NCBI RefSeq assembly: GCF_001523745.2
Contig: NZ_CP013386.1
Coordinates: 1,364,001-1,428,000 of the forward strand
Origin: Burkholderia mayonis
GTDB taxonomy: Bacteria > Pseudomonadota > Gammaproteobacteria > Burkholderiales > Burkholderiaceae
Length of the DNA: 64,000 nucleotides
Direction: 5' to 3'
The translations under genes were made by a program, and so were the position numbers. This document shows positions 29,868-42,744 of this stretch, in pieces. How positions within the stretch are numbered: the first letter of the stretch is position 1; each line of letters starts with the position of its first letter. Below the pieces are notes generated by a model that saw nothing but the letters and a program-made list of their open reading frames with translations, was not told where the DNA came from and made no database searches.

Positions 29868-32381
29868 ATGCGGGCGATGTGCGGCGCGTTCGCGCTCGGC
29901 GTCGTCGCGCTGCAGCAGCAGGCGGCGCTGCCGGGTGCGGCGGCATGGGCGGGCGGCGGGCTCGCGTTCGGCTTGTGCGTATGGCTTGCGGCCGCGCTGC
30001 GCGGCGACGCGCGTGCGCGCATGCAGCGGGCCGGTTTCTGCGCGTGCTGTTGCGCCGCGGCGCTCGCGGGCTTCGGCTACGCGGCGGCGCATGCGCAGTG
30101 GCGCCTGAGCGATGCGCTGCCCGAGCCGTGGCAAGGGCGTGACATCGTCGTGACGGGCGCGGTGCGCGGGCTGCCGTCGCGCGACGCGAACGGCGTGCGC
30201 TTCCTGTTCGACGTCGACGACAACGATGCGGGCATCGTCCGGTTTCCCGCGACGCTGTCGCTCGCCTGGTACGCATTCAGGCGCACGGCGCCGCCGCCCG
30301 AGCTCGTGCCGGGCGACCGATGGCGGCTGCGCGTGCGTCTGAAACGCCCGCACGGCAACGCGAACTTCGGCGTGCGCGACGCGGAGGCGGCATGGCTCGC
30401 GCGCGGCATCCGGGCGCTCGGCTACGTGTCCGCGCCGCACGATGCGCAGCGGCTGACGGGCGGGGCGCCCGGCATCGCCGCCGCGATCGACCGGCTGCGT
30501 GCGCGGCTGCGCGGCCGGATCGTCGACGTGCTCGGCGACGCTGCGCATCGCGGGATCGTCGTCGCGCTCGCGATCGGCGCGCAGGGCGACATCGGCGACG
30601 ACGACTGGCGCATCCTGCGCGACACCGGCACGAGCCACCTGGTCGCGATCTCCGGGCTGCACGTCGGGATGGTCGGCGGCTTGTGCGCGTGGCTCGCGGG
30701 CAGATTCTGGCGGCGCTCGGGCTACGTCGGGCGGAACTGGCCGCTCGTCTTGCCCGCGCAGAAGATCGCGGCGATCGGTGCGATCATTGGCAGCGCCGGC
30801 TACGCGGCGCTCGCCGGCTTCAACGTGCCCGCGCAGCGTGCGTGGTGGATGCTCGCCGCCGCGGGCGTCGCGTATCTGAGCGGGCGTTCGCTCGCGCCAT
30901 CGTCGGTGCTGGCGGCGGCGCTCGGCTGCGTGCTGCTCGTCGATCCGTGGGCAGTGACGGCGCCGGGATTCTGGCTGTCGTTCGGCGCGGTCGCGGCGAT
31001 CCTGTTCGTGTCGTCGGGGCGAAGTGCCGCGCGCGATGCGCGTGAGGCGGACGATGGACGCGCGGGGCGCGGCGCAATCGACGGCAGCGACGGCGTGCCG
31101 CCGTCGCACGCCGCGCGGTTGCGCACGGTTTTCGCGCGGGCGACGAGGCGGCTCGCCCGGCGTGTGCGCGATGCTGCGCGCGCGCAGTACGCGGTGACGA
31201 TCGCGCTTGCACCGCTCACCGTGCTGTGGTTCGCGCAGATTCCGCTCGCGGGGCCGCTCGCGAACGCGTTCGCGATCCCCTGGGTCGGCTCGCTCGTCAC
31301 GCCGACGGTGCTCGCCGGCGTCGTGCTGCCCGCGCCGCTCGACGCTTTCGCCTTCGCGTTCGCACATGCGCTCGTCGCGACCATGATGCGGCTCCTCGAA
31401 GCGACGGCCGGCGCGGGGCGCACGGTCTGGATGTTGCCGGTGCCTGGCAGCCTCGCGCTCGCGACGGCGGCGGCGGGCGTCGTCTGGGCGCTGACGCCGC
31501 GCGGCTGGCCGCTGCGCCACGCGGCGCCGCTTGCCTGGCTGCCGCTCCTCGCGCCGGCGTCGCATGCGCCGCCCGAAGGCGCGTTCCGGCTGACGGCGCT
31601 CGACGTCGGGCAGGGCTCCGCCGTGCTGATCGAGACCGCGCGGCACGCGCTGCTGTTCGATGCGGGCCCGGGGCCCGAGGCGTCGAACGCGGGCGAGCGG
31701 ATCGTCGTGCCGTTCCTGCGCGCGCAGGGCGTGCGCGCGCTCGACGCGCTCGTTGTGAGCCACGCGGACTCGGACCACGCGGGCGGCGCGCCCGCCGTGC
31801 TCGAATCGGTCACGGTCGCGCAGATGACGGGCGGCCTGCCGCCTTCGAATCGCCTCTGGCGCGTCGCGCGCGCGGCGGGCGTGACGGACGCGCTGCCGTG
31901 CGCCGCGGGGCAGCGCTGGCGCTGGGACGGCGTCGAATTCACGACGCTCTGGCCCGACGGCGGCCCACGGGCGGGCGGTGCGACGAACGCGCAGTCATGC
32001 GTGCTGCGCGTGTCGGCGGGCGAGCGCGCGGCGCTCCTGACGGGCGACGTCGACGCACGCTCCGAGCGCACGCTCGTCGCCGGATCGCGCGAGGCGCTCG
32101 CCGCGCAGGTGCTCGTCGTCCCGCATCACGGCAGCCGCACGTCGTCGACCGAACCTTTCCTCGATTCGGTCGAGCCGCGCATTGCCATATTTCAGGTAGG
32201 CTACGCGAATAGGTTCCAGCATCCGCATCCGACCGTCTGGGCGCGCTATGTCGGGCGCGGTATCGAGCTGCCTCGCACCGACCGCGACGGCGCAGTGCGC
32301 ATCGACGTGACGTCGAACGGCGCGGCCCCAGTGCCGATCCGATACCGGGACGCGCGCCGGCGCTACTGGATGGGCTGGTGA
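29868..32381 (+). CDS. comEC: DNA internalization-related competence protein ComEC/Rec2
   Basis: Inner-membrane channel for single-stranded DNA during natural transformation, 837 aa. N-terminal TM helices and an OB-like domain come first. The central competence domain has GTSHLVAISGLHVGMVGGL and many TM helices. A C-terminal metallo-beta-lactamase-like domain starts near residue 579 (LTALDVGQGSAVLIE, VSHADSDHAGG, VPHHGSRTSS), a candidate nuclease for the incoming strand. The length is normal and the frame intact. The competence role is by homology. Confidence 0.93.
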   Translation: MRAMCGAFALGVVALQQQAALPGAAAWAGGGLAFGLCVWLAAALRGDARARMQRAGFCACCCAAALAGFGYAAAHAQWRLSDALPEPWQGRDIVVTGAVRGLPSRDANGVRFLFDVDDNDAGIVRFPATLSLAWYAFRRTAPPPELVPGDRWRLRVRLKRPHGNANFGVRDAEAAWLARGIRALGYVSAPHDAQRLTGGAPGIAAAIDRLRARLRGRIVDVLGDAAHRGIVVALAIGAQGDIGDDDWRILRDTGTSHLVAISGLHVGMVGGLCAWLAGRFWRRSGYVGRNWPLVLPAQKIAAIGAIIGSAGYAALAGFNVPAQRAWWMLAAAGVAYLSGRSLAPSSVLAAALGCVLLVDPWAVTAPGFWLSFGAVAAILFVSSGRSAARDAREADDGRAGRGAIDGSDGVPPSHAARLRTVFARATRRLARRVRDAARAQYAVTIALAPLTVLWFAQIPLAGPLANAFAIPWVGSLVTPTVLAGVVLPAPLDAFAFAFAHALVATMMRLLEATAGAGRTVWMLPVPGSLALATAAAGVVWALTPRGWPLRHAAPLAWLPLLAPASHAPPEGAFRLTALDVGQGSAVLIETARHALLFDAGPGPEASNAGERIVVPFLRAQGVRALDALVVSHADSDHAGGAPAVLESVTVAQMTGGLPPSNRLWRVARAAGVTDALPCAAGQRWRWDGVEFTTLWPDGGPRAGGATNAQSCVLRVSAGERAALLTGDVDARSERTLVAGSREALAAQVLVVPHHGSRTSSTEPFLDSVEPRIAIFQVGYANRFQHPHPTVWARYVGRGIELPRTDRDGAVRIDVTSNGAAPVPIRYRDARRRYWMGW

Positions 32382-32417
32382 TGCGACGCGGAGGCTACGA
32401 CAGGGAGACAGCGGCAT

Positions 32418-33248
32418 TTGAAGGACATCATCCATTTTTCGCATGCGAACGGCTTTCCGGCATCTACCTACCGGACGATCTTCGCCGAGCTCGCGGACGA
32501 TTACGAGTTGCGCTTCATCGAGAGAATCGGACATGACCGCCGCTTTCCGGTAACGCGCGACTGGCCGCACCTCGTTGAGCAGCTGCTCGACGACATCGGC
32601 CGCACGTACGAGCGGCCCGTCTGGCTCGTCGGCCATTCGCTCGGCGGCTACCTGTCGCTGATGGCGGCGCTCAAGCGCCCGCAATGGGTGCGCGGCGTCG
32701 TGATGCTCGATTCGCCCGTGATCGCGGGCTGGCGCAGCAGCGCGCTGCGCGTGAGCCAATGGACGGGGCTCGACGAGCGCCTGTCGCCCGCCGCCGCGAC
32801 GCGCAACCGTCGCGTCCATTGGGCGAGCCGCGATGACGTCTGGCGGCACTTCCGCGCGAAGCAGTCGTTCGCGCGCTGGGACGAACGGATGCTGTCCGAT
32901 TACATCGACTACGGCATTCCGCAGGCGAGTGCGGCGGGCGAGCGCGCGCTCGCGTTCGACCGGCAGATCGAATACATGATCTACCGGACGCTGCCGCATA
33001 CGCTCGGTCCGCGGCTTGCGCACGGCGCGCCCGTGCCGATCGGCTTTCTCGCCGGCACGCGTTCGCGCGAGATCCGCCAGATCGGGCTCGCGGCGACGCG
33101 CCGGGCGGCGCGCGGCCGGATCGAGTGGCTTGAGGGCAGTCATCTCTTCCCGATGGAGCGGCCGCTCGAGACCGCGCGGGCGCTGCAGCGCATGATCAAC
33201 GCGCTGCGCGCCGCCGAGAGCGGCGGCGCCGAAGCTCGGCGCGCGTGA
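32418..33248 (+). CDS. Alpha/beta hydrolase
   Basis: Soluble alpha/beta-hydrolase-fold enzyme, 276 aa. The oxyanion region is HANGFPASTY, the nucleophile elbow GHSLGGY, and the C-terminal His lies in LEGSHLFPMERP. The start codon appears to be TTG (32418) with AGGGAG upstream. The substrate is not evident. It lies 36 bp after comEC, possibly in the same transcript. Confidence 0.85.
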   Translation: MKDIIHFSHANGFPASTYRTIFAELADDYELRFIERIGHDRRFPVTRDWPHLVEQLLDDIGRTYERPVWLVGHSLGGYLSLMAALKRPQWVRGVVMLDSPVIAGWRSSALRVSQWTGLDERLSPAAATRNRRVHWASRDDVWRHFRAKQSFARWDERMLSDYIDYGIPQASAAGERALAFDRQIEYMIYRTLPHTLGPRLAHGAPVPIGFLAGTRSREIRQIGLAATRRAARGRIEWLEGSHLFPMERPLETARALQRMINALRAAESGGAEARRA

Positions 33249-33431
33249 TCGTGTCGGCGTCCGCTTCGAGCGTGCCGCGGTGCGCAAGAGGGGCGGACGC
33301 AACGCGCGCGAAGCAAGGTCCGCTCGACAGGTTTGCGCGACGTGCGGGGGGCCGCGCGGGACGGCCGGGGAGGGGGCGCACATGAGCCCGGAAAGGAGAA
33401 GGAAAGGGTGCGATCGAGCGTCGATTGCTGA

Positions 33432-35995
<2,564 letters not shown>

Positions 35996-36068
35996 GATGA
36001 ACTCGGCGGCCCTCGCGCGCGTCAGTAGCGAAAGCGGCTTTCGCGTGCGCGCCGGCCGCCATCGCTGA

Positions 36069-37385
<1,317 letters not shown>

Positions 37386-37426
37386 CACGCGCTAACGCGT
37401 TAATATCGGTCTTGTTCATCGATGAC

Positions 37427-37452
37427 GCCGCTTCGCGATCTCGTGAAGCGGC
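37427..37452 (+). other. Weak stem-loop between eno and ftsB
   Basis: GCCGCTTC (37427-37434) pairs with GAAGCGGC (37445-37452) across 10 nt. The following sequence (GCTTCTTA) is only slightly T-rich. It could be a leaky terminator or attenuator between eno and ftsB. Confidence 0.4.
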
Positions 37453-37476
37453 GCTTCTTATATCTGCGGCTTATTC

Positions 37477-37908
37477 ATGCGGCTCGTTACCGTCGTCCTG
37501 ATCGCTTTGCTGGTCGTGATTCAGTACCCATTGTGGTGGGGGCATGGCGGCTGGCTGCGAGTGCACGAGCTTCGGCAGCAGTTGAACGACCAATTGCAGA
37601 AGAACGCCGACGCGAAGCTGCGCAACGAGCGGATCGCGGGCGAAGTGCAGGATCTGCAGAGCGGCACCTCGGCGATCGAGGAGCGTGCGCGCTACGAGAT
37701 GGGCATGGTGAAGGACGGCGAAGTGTTCGTGCAGTTCGTGTCGCCGAATTCGCCGGCGCCTGCGGCGCAGAGCAATGCGCAGCCGGCGATGTCGACGCGC
37801 GGCGAGGTGTCGGCCGCGCCGGTGCGCGTCGTGCCGAATCCGGTGTCGCGCGCGAAGCCAGAAAAGCGGCACGGCGGCGACAAGGCGCACAAGCCGGCGC
37901 ACGGCTGA
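37477..37908 (+). CDS. ftsB: Cell division protein FtsB
   Basis: Bitopic divisome protein that pairs with FtsL/FtsQ, 143 aa. An N-terminal TM helix (about residues 3-20) is followed by a short coiled coil (HELRQQLNDQLQKNADAKLRNERIAGEVQDL) and the conserved IEERARYEMGMVKDGEVFVQF. The last 55 residues are an Ala/Pro/Lys-rich extension longer than in E. coli FtsB (103 aa). The place after eno is conserved. Confidence 0.92.
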   Translation: MRLVTVVLIALLVVIQYPLWWGHGGWLRVHELRQQLNDQLQKNADAKLRNERIAGEVQDLQSGTSAIEERARYEMGMVKDGEVFVQFVSPNSPAPAAQSNAQPAMSTRGEVSAAPVRVVPNPVSRAKPEKRHGGDKAHKPAHG

Positions 37909-38028
37909 CGCGTCGTCGAGCGCGGTGCGTGGCGCAGGTGCTTGGCCGGACGCGCATCGCTCGTGTTGCCGGCTTCGACCGGCCGAGCATCGCAAGCTTC
38001 GCGCGGTGATGAAGCTTCGGAGCGCCTA

Positions 38029-38064
38029 ACAAAAAAGCGCGGTCTTTCGGCCGCGCTTTTTTGT
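38029..38064. terminator. Bidirectional terminator after ftsB
   Basis: ACAAAAAAGCGCGG (38029-38042) pairs perfectly with 38051-38064 across 8 nt. T-runs on both strands serve ftsB and the convergent lipoprotein gene. Confidence 0.92.
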
Positions 38065-38102
38065 TTCCTGCCGATTTTCAATCGTTCGGAATCCGGTGTT
38101 TT

Positions 38103-38447
38103 TCACCACCACCAGCCCGGGTAGCCGTAGCTGAAGCCCGTGCCCCAGCCACGCCCCCAGCCTCCGCCGTAATAGCCGCCGTAATAGGTGACGGGCGGCG
38201 GATAGTAGTACGACCACGCGCGCGCGGCTTCGTCGGCCGCGATCGCCGCGTTCTGCTCACGCAGCACCTGCCGGTCGATCTCGTCGTAGCGCTTGCGTTC
38301 GTCGGGCGTGAGCGTGCGCGGCGTCGTGCCTGCCTGCTCGGGCAGGCGGCTCAGGACCGTCGTCGGCGGCGGCGCGACGCATCCGCTCAGCGACGCGGCC
38401 GCAACGAGCGCCGCGATCGGTGCGGCGCGAACAAGAATCGGTTTCAT
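38103..38447 (-). CDS. Putative lipoprotein with Gly/Tyr/Trp-rich C-terminus
   Basis: 114 aa. Signal peptide with lipobox LSGC (lipidated C23), a charged helical middle (LTPDERKRYDEIDRQVLREQNAAIAADEAARAW) and a low-complexity aromatic tail. The tail starts YYYPPPVTYYGGYYGGGWGRG and ends GYPGWWW. A strong CAGGAGGCAG Shine-Dalgarno supports the start at 38447. The family occurs in Burkholderia but its function is unknown to me. Confidence 0.75.
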   Translation of the reverse strand: MKPILVRAAPIAALVAAASLSGCVAPPPTTVLSRLPEQAGTTPRTLTPDERKRYDEIDRQVLREQNAAIAADEAARAWSYYYPPPVTYYGGYYGGGWGRGWGTGFSYGYPGWWW

Positions 38448-38510
38448 GCTGCTGCCTCCTGGCTTGTGCCGGCGACTTGCACGCCGGACGGCGCGTGCGG
38501 GCGCGTCGCC

Positions 38511-38534
38511 CGCGCGCACGCGCGCACGCGCGCG
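38511..38534. repeat. 24-bp alternating purine-pyrimidine tract
   Basis: Twelve consecutive CG/CA steps lie in the gap between hslO and the lipoprotein gene. Such tracts favour left-handed (Z) DNA under supercoiling. Seen directly; any role is open. Confidence 0.6.
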
Positions 38535-38536
38535 AA

Positions 38537-39487
38537 TCAGTGCCGTCGCTCGGCGGCGGGCGCTACGCTCGCGCCGAGTTCCGGCGTCGAGAACAACTGG
38601 GCGACATCGACCGGATCGAATTCGTAGCGCTGATTGCAGAATTCGCAGTGGATCTCGACGTGGCCGCGCTCCTCGATCACGCCGTCGATCTCGACCTGTC
38701 CGAGCATGCGCAGCATCCCGCCGACTTTCTCGCGCGAGCACGTGCAATGGAAGCGCGTGCTCGTTGGTTCGAAGTGCTGCACATTCTCCTGCCAGAACAG
38801 ACGCCGGAACACGGTCTCGGGTTCCACTTCGAGCAGTTCTTTCGACGAGAGCGTGCCGCCGAGCGTGCAGACGCGCTCCCACGTGTCCGTGTCGGTTTCC
38901 TCGACGCGCGGGACGATGCCGCCGTCGCCCGGCAGTTTCTGCAGCAGCACGCCGACCGCGCGATTGTGATCGGCCGCGAGCCAGAGGCGCGTGTCGAGCT
39001 GCTCGGAGTGCCGCATGTAATGCTCGAGCACGTCGGCAATCGACGCGAGCGGGCCGTTCTCGCCGTTCAGCGGCACGATTCCCTGATACGGTTGCTGGCC
39101 GGGCCGCTTGTCGGTCGGATCGAGCGTGATCACGCAGCGGCCGTGGCCGCTCGCGTTGATCAGGTCGGCGAACGAAGCGTCCTCGCCGAGCGTTTGCGCG
39201 GCGTCGCCCGAGAACTTCGCGGTCGCGCGCATCGCGAGGTCCGAACTGCACTGGACGACGAGCATCTTCATCGGGCCGTCGCCGAAGATCTGCATGATGA
39301 GCGTGCCGTCGAACTTCAGGTTCGCCGACAGCAGCGCGCAGGCCGCCATCATCTCGCCGAGCACGTTGCGCACGGGCGTTGGATAGTCGCGGCGCGTGAG
39401 CACCTCTTGCCACGTGTTGCGCAGCGAGACGATCTCGCCACGCACCGGAGCCGCGTTGAACATGAATTTCTGTAACTGGTCGCTCAC
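38537..39487 (-). CDS. hslO: Redox-regulated chaperone Hsp33
   Basis: Holdase chaperone switched on by oxidation through a C-terminal zinc centre, 316 aa. The four zinc cysteines are the CTC pair in FHCTCSREKV and the CEFC pair in IHCEFCNQRY. The N-terminal domain is typical (GEIVSLRNTWQEVL). The start codon is GTG at 39487. It reads toward the lipoprotein gene. Confidence 0.95.
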   Translation of the reverse strand: MSDQLQKFMFNAAPVRGEIVSLRNTWQEVLTRRDYPTPVRNVLGEMMAACALLSANLKFDGTLIMQIFGDGPMKMLVVQCSSDLAMRATAKFSGDAAQTLGEDASFADLINASGHGRCVITLDPTDKRPGQQPYQGIVPLNGENGPLASIADVLEHYMRHSEQLDTRLWLAADHNRAVGVLLQKLPGDGGIVPRVEETDTDTWERVCTLGGTLSSKELLEVEPETVFRRLFWQENVQHFEPTSTRFHCTCSREKVGGMLRMLGQVEIDGVIEERGHVEIHCEFCNQRYEFDPVDVAQLFSTPELGASVAPAAERRH

Positions 39488-39526
39488 TTTTTTCCCTCGA
39501 CAATCAAACGGCTCGCGCGCGGCGTT

Positions 39527-40051
39527 TCAGCCGATCCGCACGAGCTGCTCCTTGAAATACGCGCGCCGCATTGCGTAGCTCTTCGTGTTCATGTGCATCC
39601 GCGCGATGTCCTCGTCGGACAGCGTTCGCACGACCTTCGCCGGCGCCCCGAGAATCAGCGAATTGTCGGGGAACGTCTTGCCTTCGGTGATCACCGCGCC
39701 TGCGCCGACGAGACAGTTGCGGCCGATCACCGCGCGATTCAAGATCACTGCCTGGATGCCGATCAGCGAGCCTTCGCCGATCGTGCAGCCGTGCAGCATC
39801 GCCTGATGGCCGACCGTCACGTTCGGCGCGATCGAGAGCGGACAGCCCGGATCGGTGTGCAGCACCGCGCCTTCCTGCACGTTGCTGCCCGCGCCGACCA
39901 TGATCGGCTCGTTGTCGCCGCGGATCGTCGCGCCGAACCAGACGCTCGCGTTCTCTTCGAGCACGACTTTGCCGACGATCGCCGCGCTGTCCGCGACGAA
40001 CACGCTTTCGTGGATGGACGGGGCGTTGTCGCCGAGCTTGTAGATGGTCAC
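39527..40051 (-). CDS. Gamma-carbonic anhydrase-like hexapeptide-repeat protein
   Basis: Left-handed beta-helix protein of the YrdA/gamma-CA family, 174 aa. Hexapeptide turns run through residues 15-140 (ADSAAIVGKVVLEENASVWFG, then VGHQAMLHGCTIGEGSLIG). Zn-ligand-type histidines are in LHTD, VGHQ and LHGC. It starts with GTG (40051) preceded by GGAGA. Enzyme activity is not certain for this subgroup. It lies 39 bp upstream of hslO in the same direction. Confidence 0.9.
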   Translation of the reverse strand: MTIYKLGDNAPSIHESVFVADSAAIVGKVVLEENASVWFGATIRGDNEPIMVGAGSNVQEGAVLHTDPGCPLSIAPNVTVGHQAMLHGCTIGEGSLIGIQAVILNRAVIGRNCLVGAGAVITEGKTFPDNSLILGAPAKVVRTLSDEDIARMHMNTKSYAMRRAYFKEQLVRIG

Positions 40052-40198
40052 GGTGTCTCCCTTGGGGCTTGTCTGGGCGGCCGGTACAATGGCGCGCGGT
40101 TGCGTCGCGCTTGGATGCGGCGCGATCGAATCCTTTATTGTAAACGGTTGTCCTGGTCGTTCGCGCGCGCTCGACGCGCTCGGGCATGTCGCCTTCTC

Positions 40199-41050
40199 AT
40201 GTCATTCGTCCCGATTTCGTCGTTGGAACCCCCGCGCTGCGCGCGCAGCGACGCGCTCGCAGCGCTTTGCGAGCCTGATCCTGCGCGCAAGGCCGTGCTC
40301 GTCGGCGAGCTGCGCGCCGCACTGCTCGACGGACGCGCGACGGCGCTGCCGGAGCGCGAGCTGTGCGCGCCCGAGCACGGCTTGCCCGGGCGGCCCGCGC
40401 GGCCGGAGCTCGTCGAGCCGCGCCGGCTCGAGCGGCGAAGCATGCGCTCGCCGGAAGGGCGCGCGGTGCTGCTGCACGCGCTCGCGCATATCGAGTTCAA
40501 CGCGATCAATCTCGCGCTCGACGCAGTGTGGCGCTTTGCGCGGATGCCGGCTGCGTTCTATGCCGACTGGCTGACAGTCGCGGCGGAGGAGGCGCACCAT
40601 TATTCGCTGCTTGCCGCGCGCCTCGCGGAGTTCGGGCACGCGTACGGCGATTTTCCCGCGCACGACGGCCTCTGGGAGATGTGCGAGCGGACGGCGGCCG
40701 ATGTGCTCGCGCGGATGGCGCTCGTGCCGCGCACGCTCGAGGCGCGCGGGCTCGATGCGTCGCCACCGATCCGCGCGCGGCTTCAGCAGGCCGGTGATCA
40801 CGCGTCGGCGGCGATTCTCGACGTGATCCTGCGCGACGAGATCGGTCATGTGCGGATCGGCAATTGCTGGTTTCGCCATCTGTGCGACGAGGCGGGGCTC
40901 GAGCCGCACGCGACCTACGAACGGCTCGCCGCGCAGTATCACGCGCCGCGGCTGCGCGGTCCGTTCAATTTCGATGCGCGCCGCGCGGCGGGTTTCAACG
41001 ACGACGAATTGAACGCGCTCGTCGCGCAGGACGTCGAGCCGAAGGCTTGA
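40199..41050 (+). CDS. DUF455 ferritin-like di-iron protein
   Basis: 283 aa, four-helix ferritin-like fold. Di-iron ligand motifs are visible as paired ExxH-type sequences: ALAHIEFNAINLAL, AAEEAHHYSLLAARL and RDEIGHVRIGN. DUF455 proteins have no settled function, though distant relatives are tRNA-modifying di-iron enzymes. It is divergent from the gamma-CA gene; the shared 147-bp region has TACAAT on both strands. The start at 40199 has only a weak ribosome site. Confidence 0.82.
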   Translation: MSFVPISSLEPPRCARSDALAALCEPDPARKAVLVGELRAALLDGRATALPERELCAPEHGLPGRPARPELVEPRRLERRSMRSPEGRAVLLHALAHIEFNAINLALDAVWRFARMPAAFYADWLTVAAEEAHHYSLLAARLAEFGHAYGDFPAHDGLWEMCERTAADVLARMALVPRTLEARGLDASPPIRARLQQAGDHASAAILDVILRDEIGHVRIGNCWFRHLCDEAGLEPHATYERLAAQYHAPRLRGPFNFDARRAAGFNDDELNALVAQDVEPKA

Positions 41051-41617
41051 CAGGGCGGGGCGCATCGCGTGTGCGGGGGCGGCTTGGCTGCGGTGTAAAT
41101 CGAGGGCGAGAGCGGATCGTCGGGGCCGACGGGCGCGCGGGGCGATGAAGTCGGCCGCGCGAGGCCGTGGATGACTGGTTGACTAATCGAAGACGCCCGC
41201 AAGCGGGGCGCGTCGATTGCCGGATTCGCGTTTGATTTGATCGGCATCGGAGTGCGATCAAAGATGGCGGACGTCCGAACCGTTCGCGACGCGTTCGGCG
41301 ATTTCAGTGGGCCTGATCCGTGGCATCGGATTCGACCCCATCAAGCATTTGCCGCTTCCGCCCTTGACCCGCCAAACTTCGGGGAATCGCGCACTTTGGC
41401 ACTTGACACGGTCCATACATATCAGTGTAGCGTCCTACGCTATTTGAAACGTACGAAGCCCAATGCGCACAAGGTTTTCATGGCGATTTTAAGTTCCATC
41501 GAGAGCGAAACCCTACACTAGAGAAGTGCCTCGACACGCACACAGGCTCGATGCGCTGCCCACGCCAGACGGGCCGGATCGATATAATCGAACGGTCATT
41601 CTTTTTTGGCGGTTGCG
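41051..41617. other. Intergenic region DUF455 / hydrolase
   Basis: 567 bp of somewhat lower GC. A TATAAT (41583-41588) 30 bp before the next gene is a candidate -10. A TTGACA (about 41402) is followed 17 bp later by a poor -10. One frame (41237-41521) is open for 94 codons but with unusual codon use; it is not called. Confidence 0.45.
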
Positions 41618-42508
41618 ATGCACTCCACTCAATCTGTCTCCGATTTCCTCACGATCCGCGGCGTGAAGCTGCACGTGCGCCGCTGGGGGCGGCCCGACGC
41701 GCCGACGCTCTATATGCTGCACGGCTGGATGGACGTCGCGGCGTCGTTCCAGTTCGTTGTCGACGCGCTCGCGGGCGACTGGCAGGTGATCGCACCCGAC
41801 GCGCGCGGATTCGGGCTGTCCGACTGGCCGGTCGCCGCGCACGGCGGCGGCCATTACTGGTTCCACGAGTACCTCGCGGATCTCGACGCGCTGATCGACC
41901 ACTACACGCCCGACGGCGAAGTGAACCTGATCGGCCACAGCATGGGCGCGAACGTCGTGTGCCTGTACGCGGGCGCGCGGCCGCAGCGGGTGCGGCGGGT
42001 CGTCGACCTGGAGGGCTTCGGGCTTGCGCCCGCGCGCGCCGAGCAGGCGCCGCGGCGCCTCGCGCAGTGGCTCGACGAGCTGCGCACGCCGCCGACGCTC
42101 AAGCGCTACGCATCGCTCGAAGACGTCGCCGCGCGCCTCAGCAAGACGAATCCGCGCCTCGACGCCCGCCGCGCGGCATTTCTCGCCGCGCACTGGTCGA
42201 CGCGCGATGCGGACGGCCAGTACCGGCTCCTCGCCGATCCCGCGCACAAGCTGCGCGGCCCGCTGTTGTACCGGCTCGACGAGGTGACGGCGATCTGGTC
42301 GAAGGTGTGCGCGAAGGTGCTGCACGTGGAGGCCGTCGATTCGCCGACGCTCGCGTTCCTCGCGGGCGAGATCCCGATTCCCGAATTCAAGGCGCGCTTT
42401 GCGGCGTTCGCGGATTGGCGCGAGAAGCTCGTCGAGGATGCGGGGCACATGGTCCATCACGACCAGCCGGAGCAGATCGCCGCGCTGATCGAAGCGTTCT
42501 GCGCGTGA
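41618..42508 (+). CDS. Alpha/beta hydrolase
   Basis: 296-aa alpha/beta-hydrolase-fold enzyme. HGWMDVAASFQ is the oxyanion region, IGHSMGANV the nucleophile elbow and EDAGHMVHHDQPE holds the catalytic His. It is closest in style to the epoxide-hydrolase/esterase-like group, but the substrate is unknown. ATG 41618 is preferred over the upstream TTG (41606). Confidence 0.87.
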   Translation: MHSTQSVSDFLTIRGVKLHVRRWGRPDAPTLYMLHGWMDVAASFQFVVDALAGDWQVIAPDARGFGLSDWPVAAHGGGHYWFHEYLADLDALIDHYTPDGEVNLIGHSMGANVVCLYAGARPQRVRRVVDLEGFGLAPARAEQAPRRLAQWLDELRTPPTLKRYASLEDVAARLSKTNPRLDARRAAFLAAHWSTRDADGQYRLLADPAHKLRGPLLYRLDEVTAIWSKVCAKVLHVEAVDSPTLAFLAGEIPIPEFKARFAAFADWREKLVEDAGHMVHHDQPEQIAALIEAFCA

Positions 42509-42540
42509 ACTGACTGCGGGTTCGGCGCGATCGGGCGGAT

Positions 42541-42642
42541 CGGCAAATCGGCAAGGCGGCAAGGCGGCAAATCGGCAAGGTGGCAGGCGGCAAAAGAGGC
42601 AAGAGGCAAGAGGCAAGAGGCAAGAGGCAAGAGGCAAGAGGC
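42541..42642. repeat. Seven-copy 7-bp tandem repeat next to imperfect GGCAA repeats
   Basis: AAGAGGC is repeated seven times without mismatch from 42594 to 42642. The 50 bp before it are imperfect 8-9-bp repeats of CGGCAAAT/CGGCAAGG. The tract lies between the hydrolase stop (42508) and the PHP gene start (42745). It is a simple-sequence repeat likely to vary in copy number. Confidence 0.9.
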
Positions 42643-42744
42643 GACGCGTCGAAAATTGCCGCCCCGGCCGTTCCCTCACCACCGGGGCGGCTGCGGCGAA
42701 TTTGCGCATTGCAGTAGAATGAACGCTTAGCCCCCGATGCCCCC

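Noticed and set aside
40199..41050. A 485-aa version of the DUF455 gene starting at 39593
   Set aside because: The extra residues overlap the antisense gamma-CA gene and are Arg/His/Ala shadow sequence.
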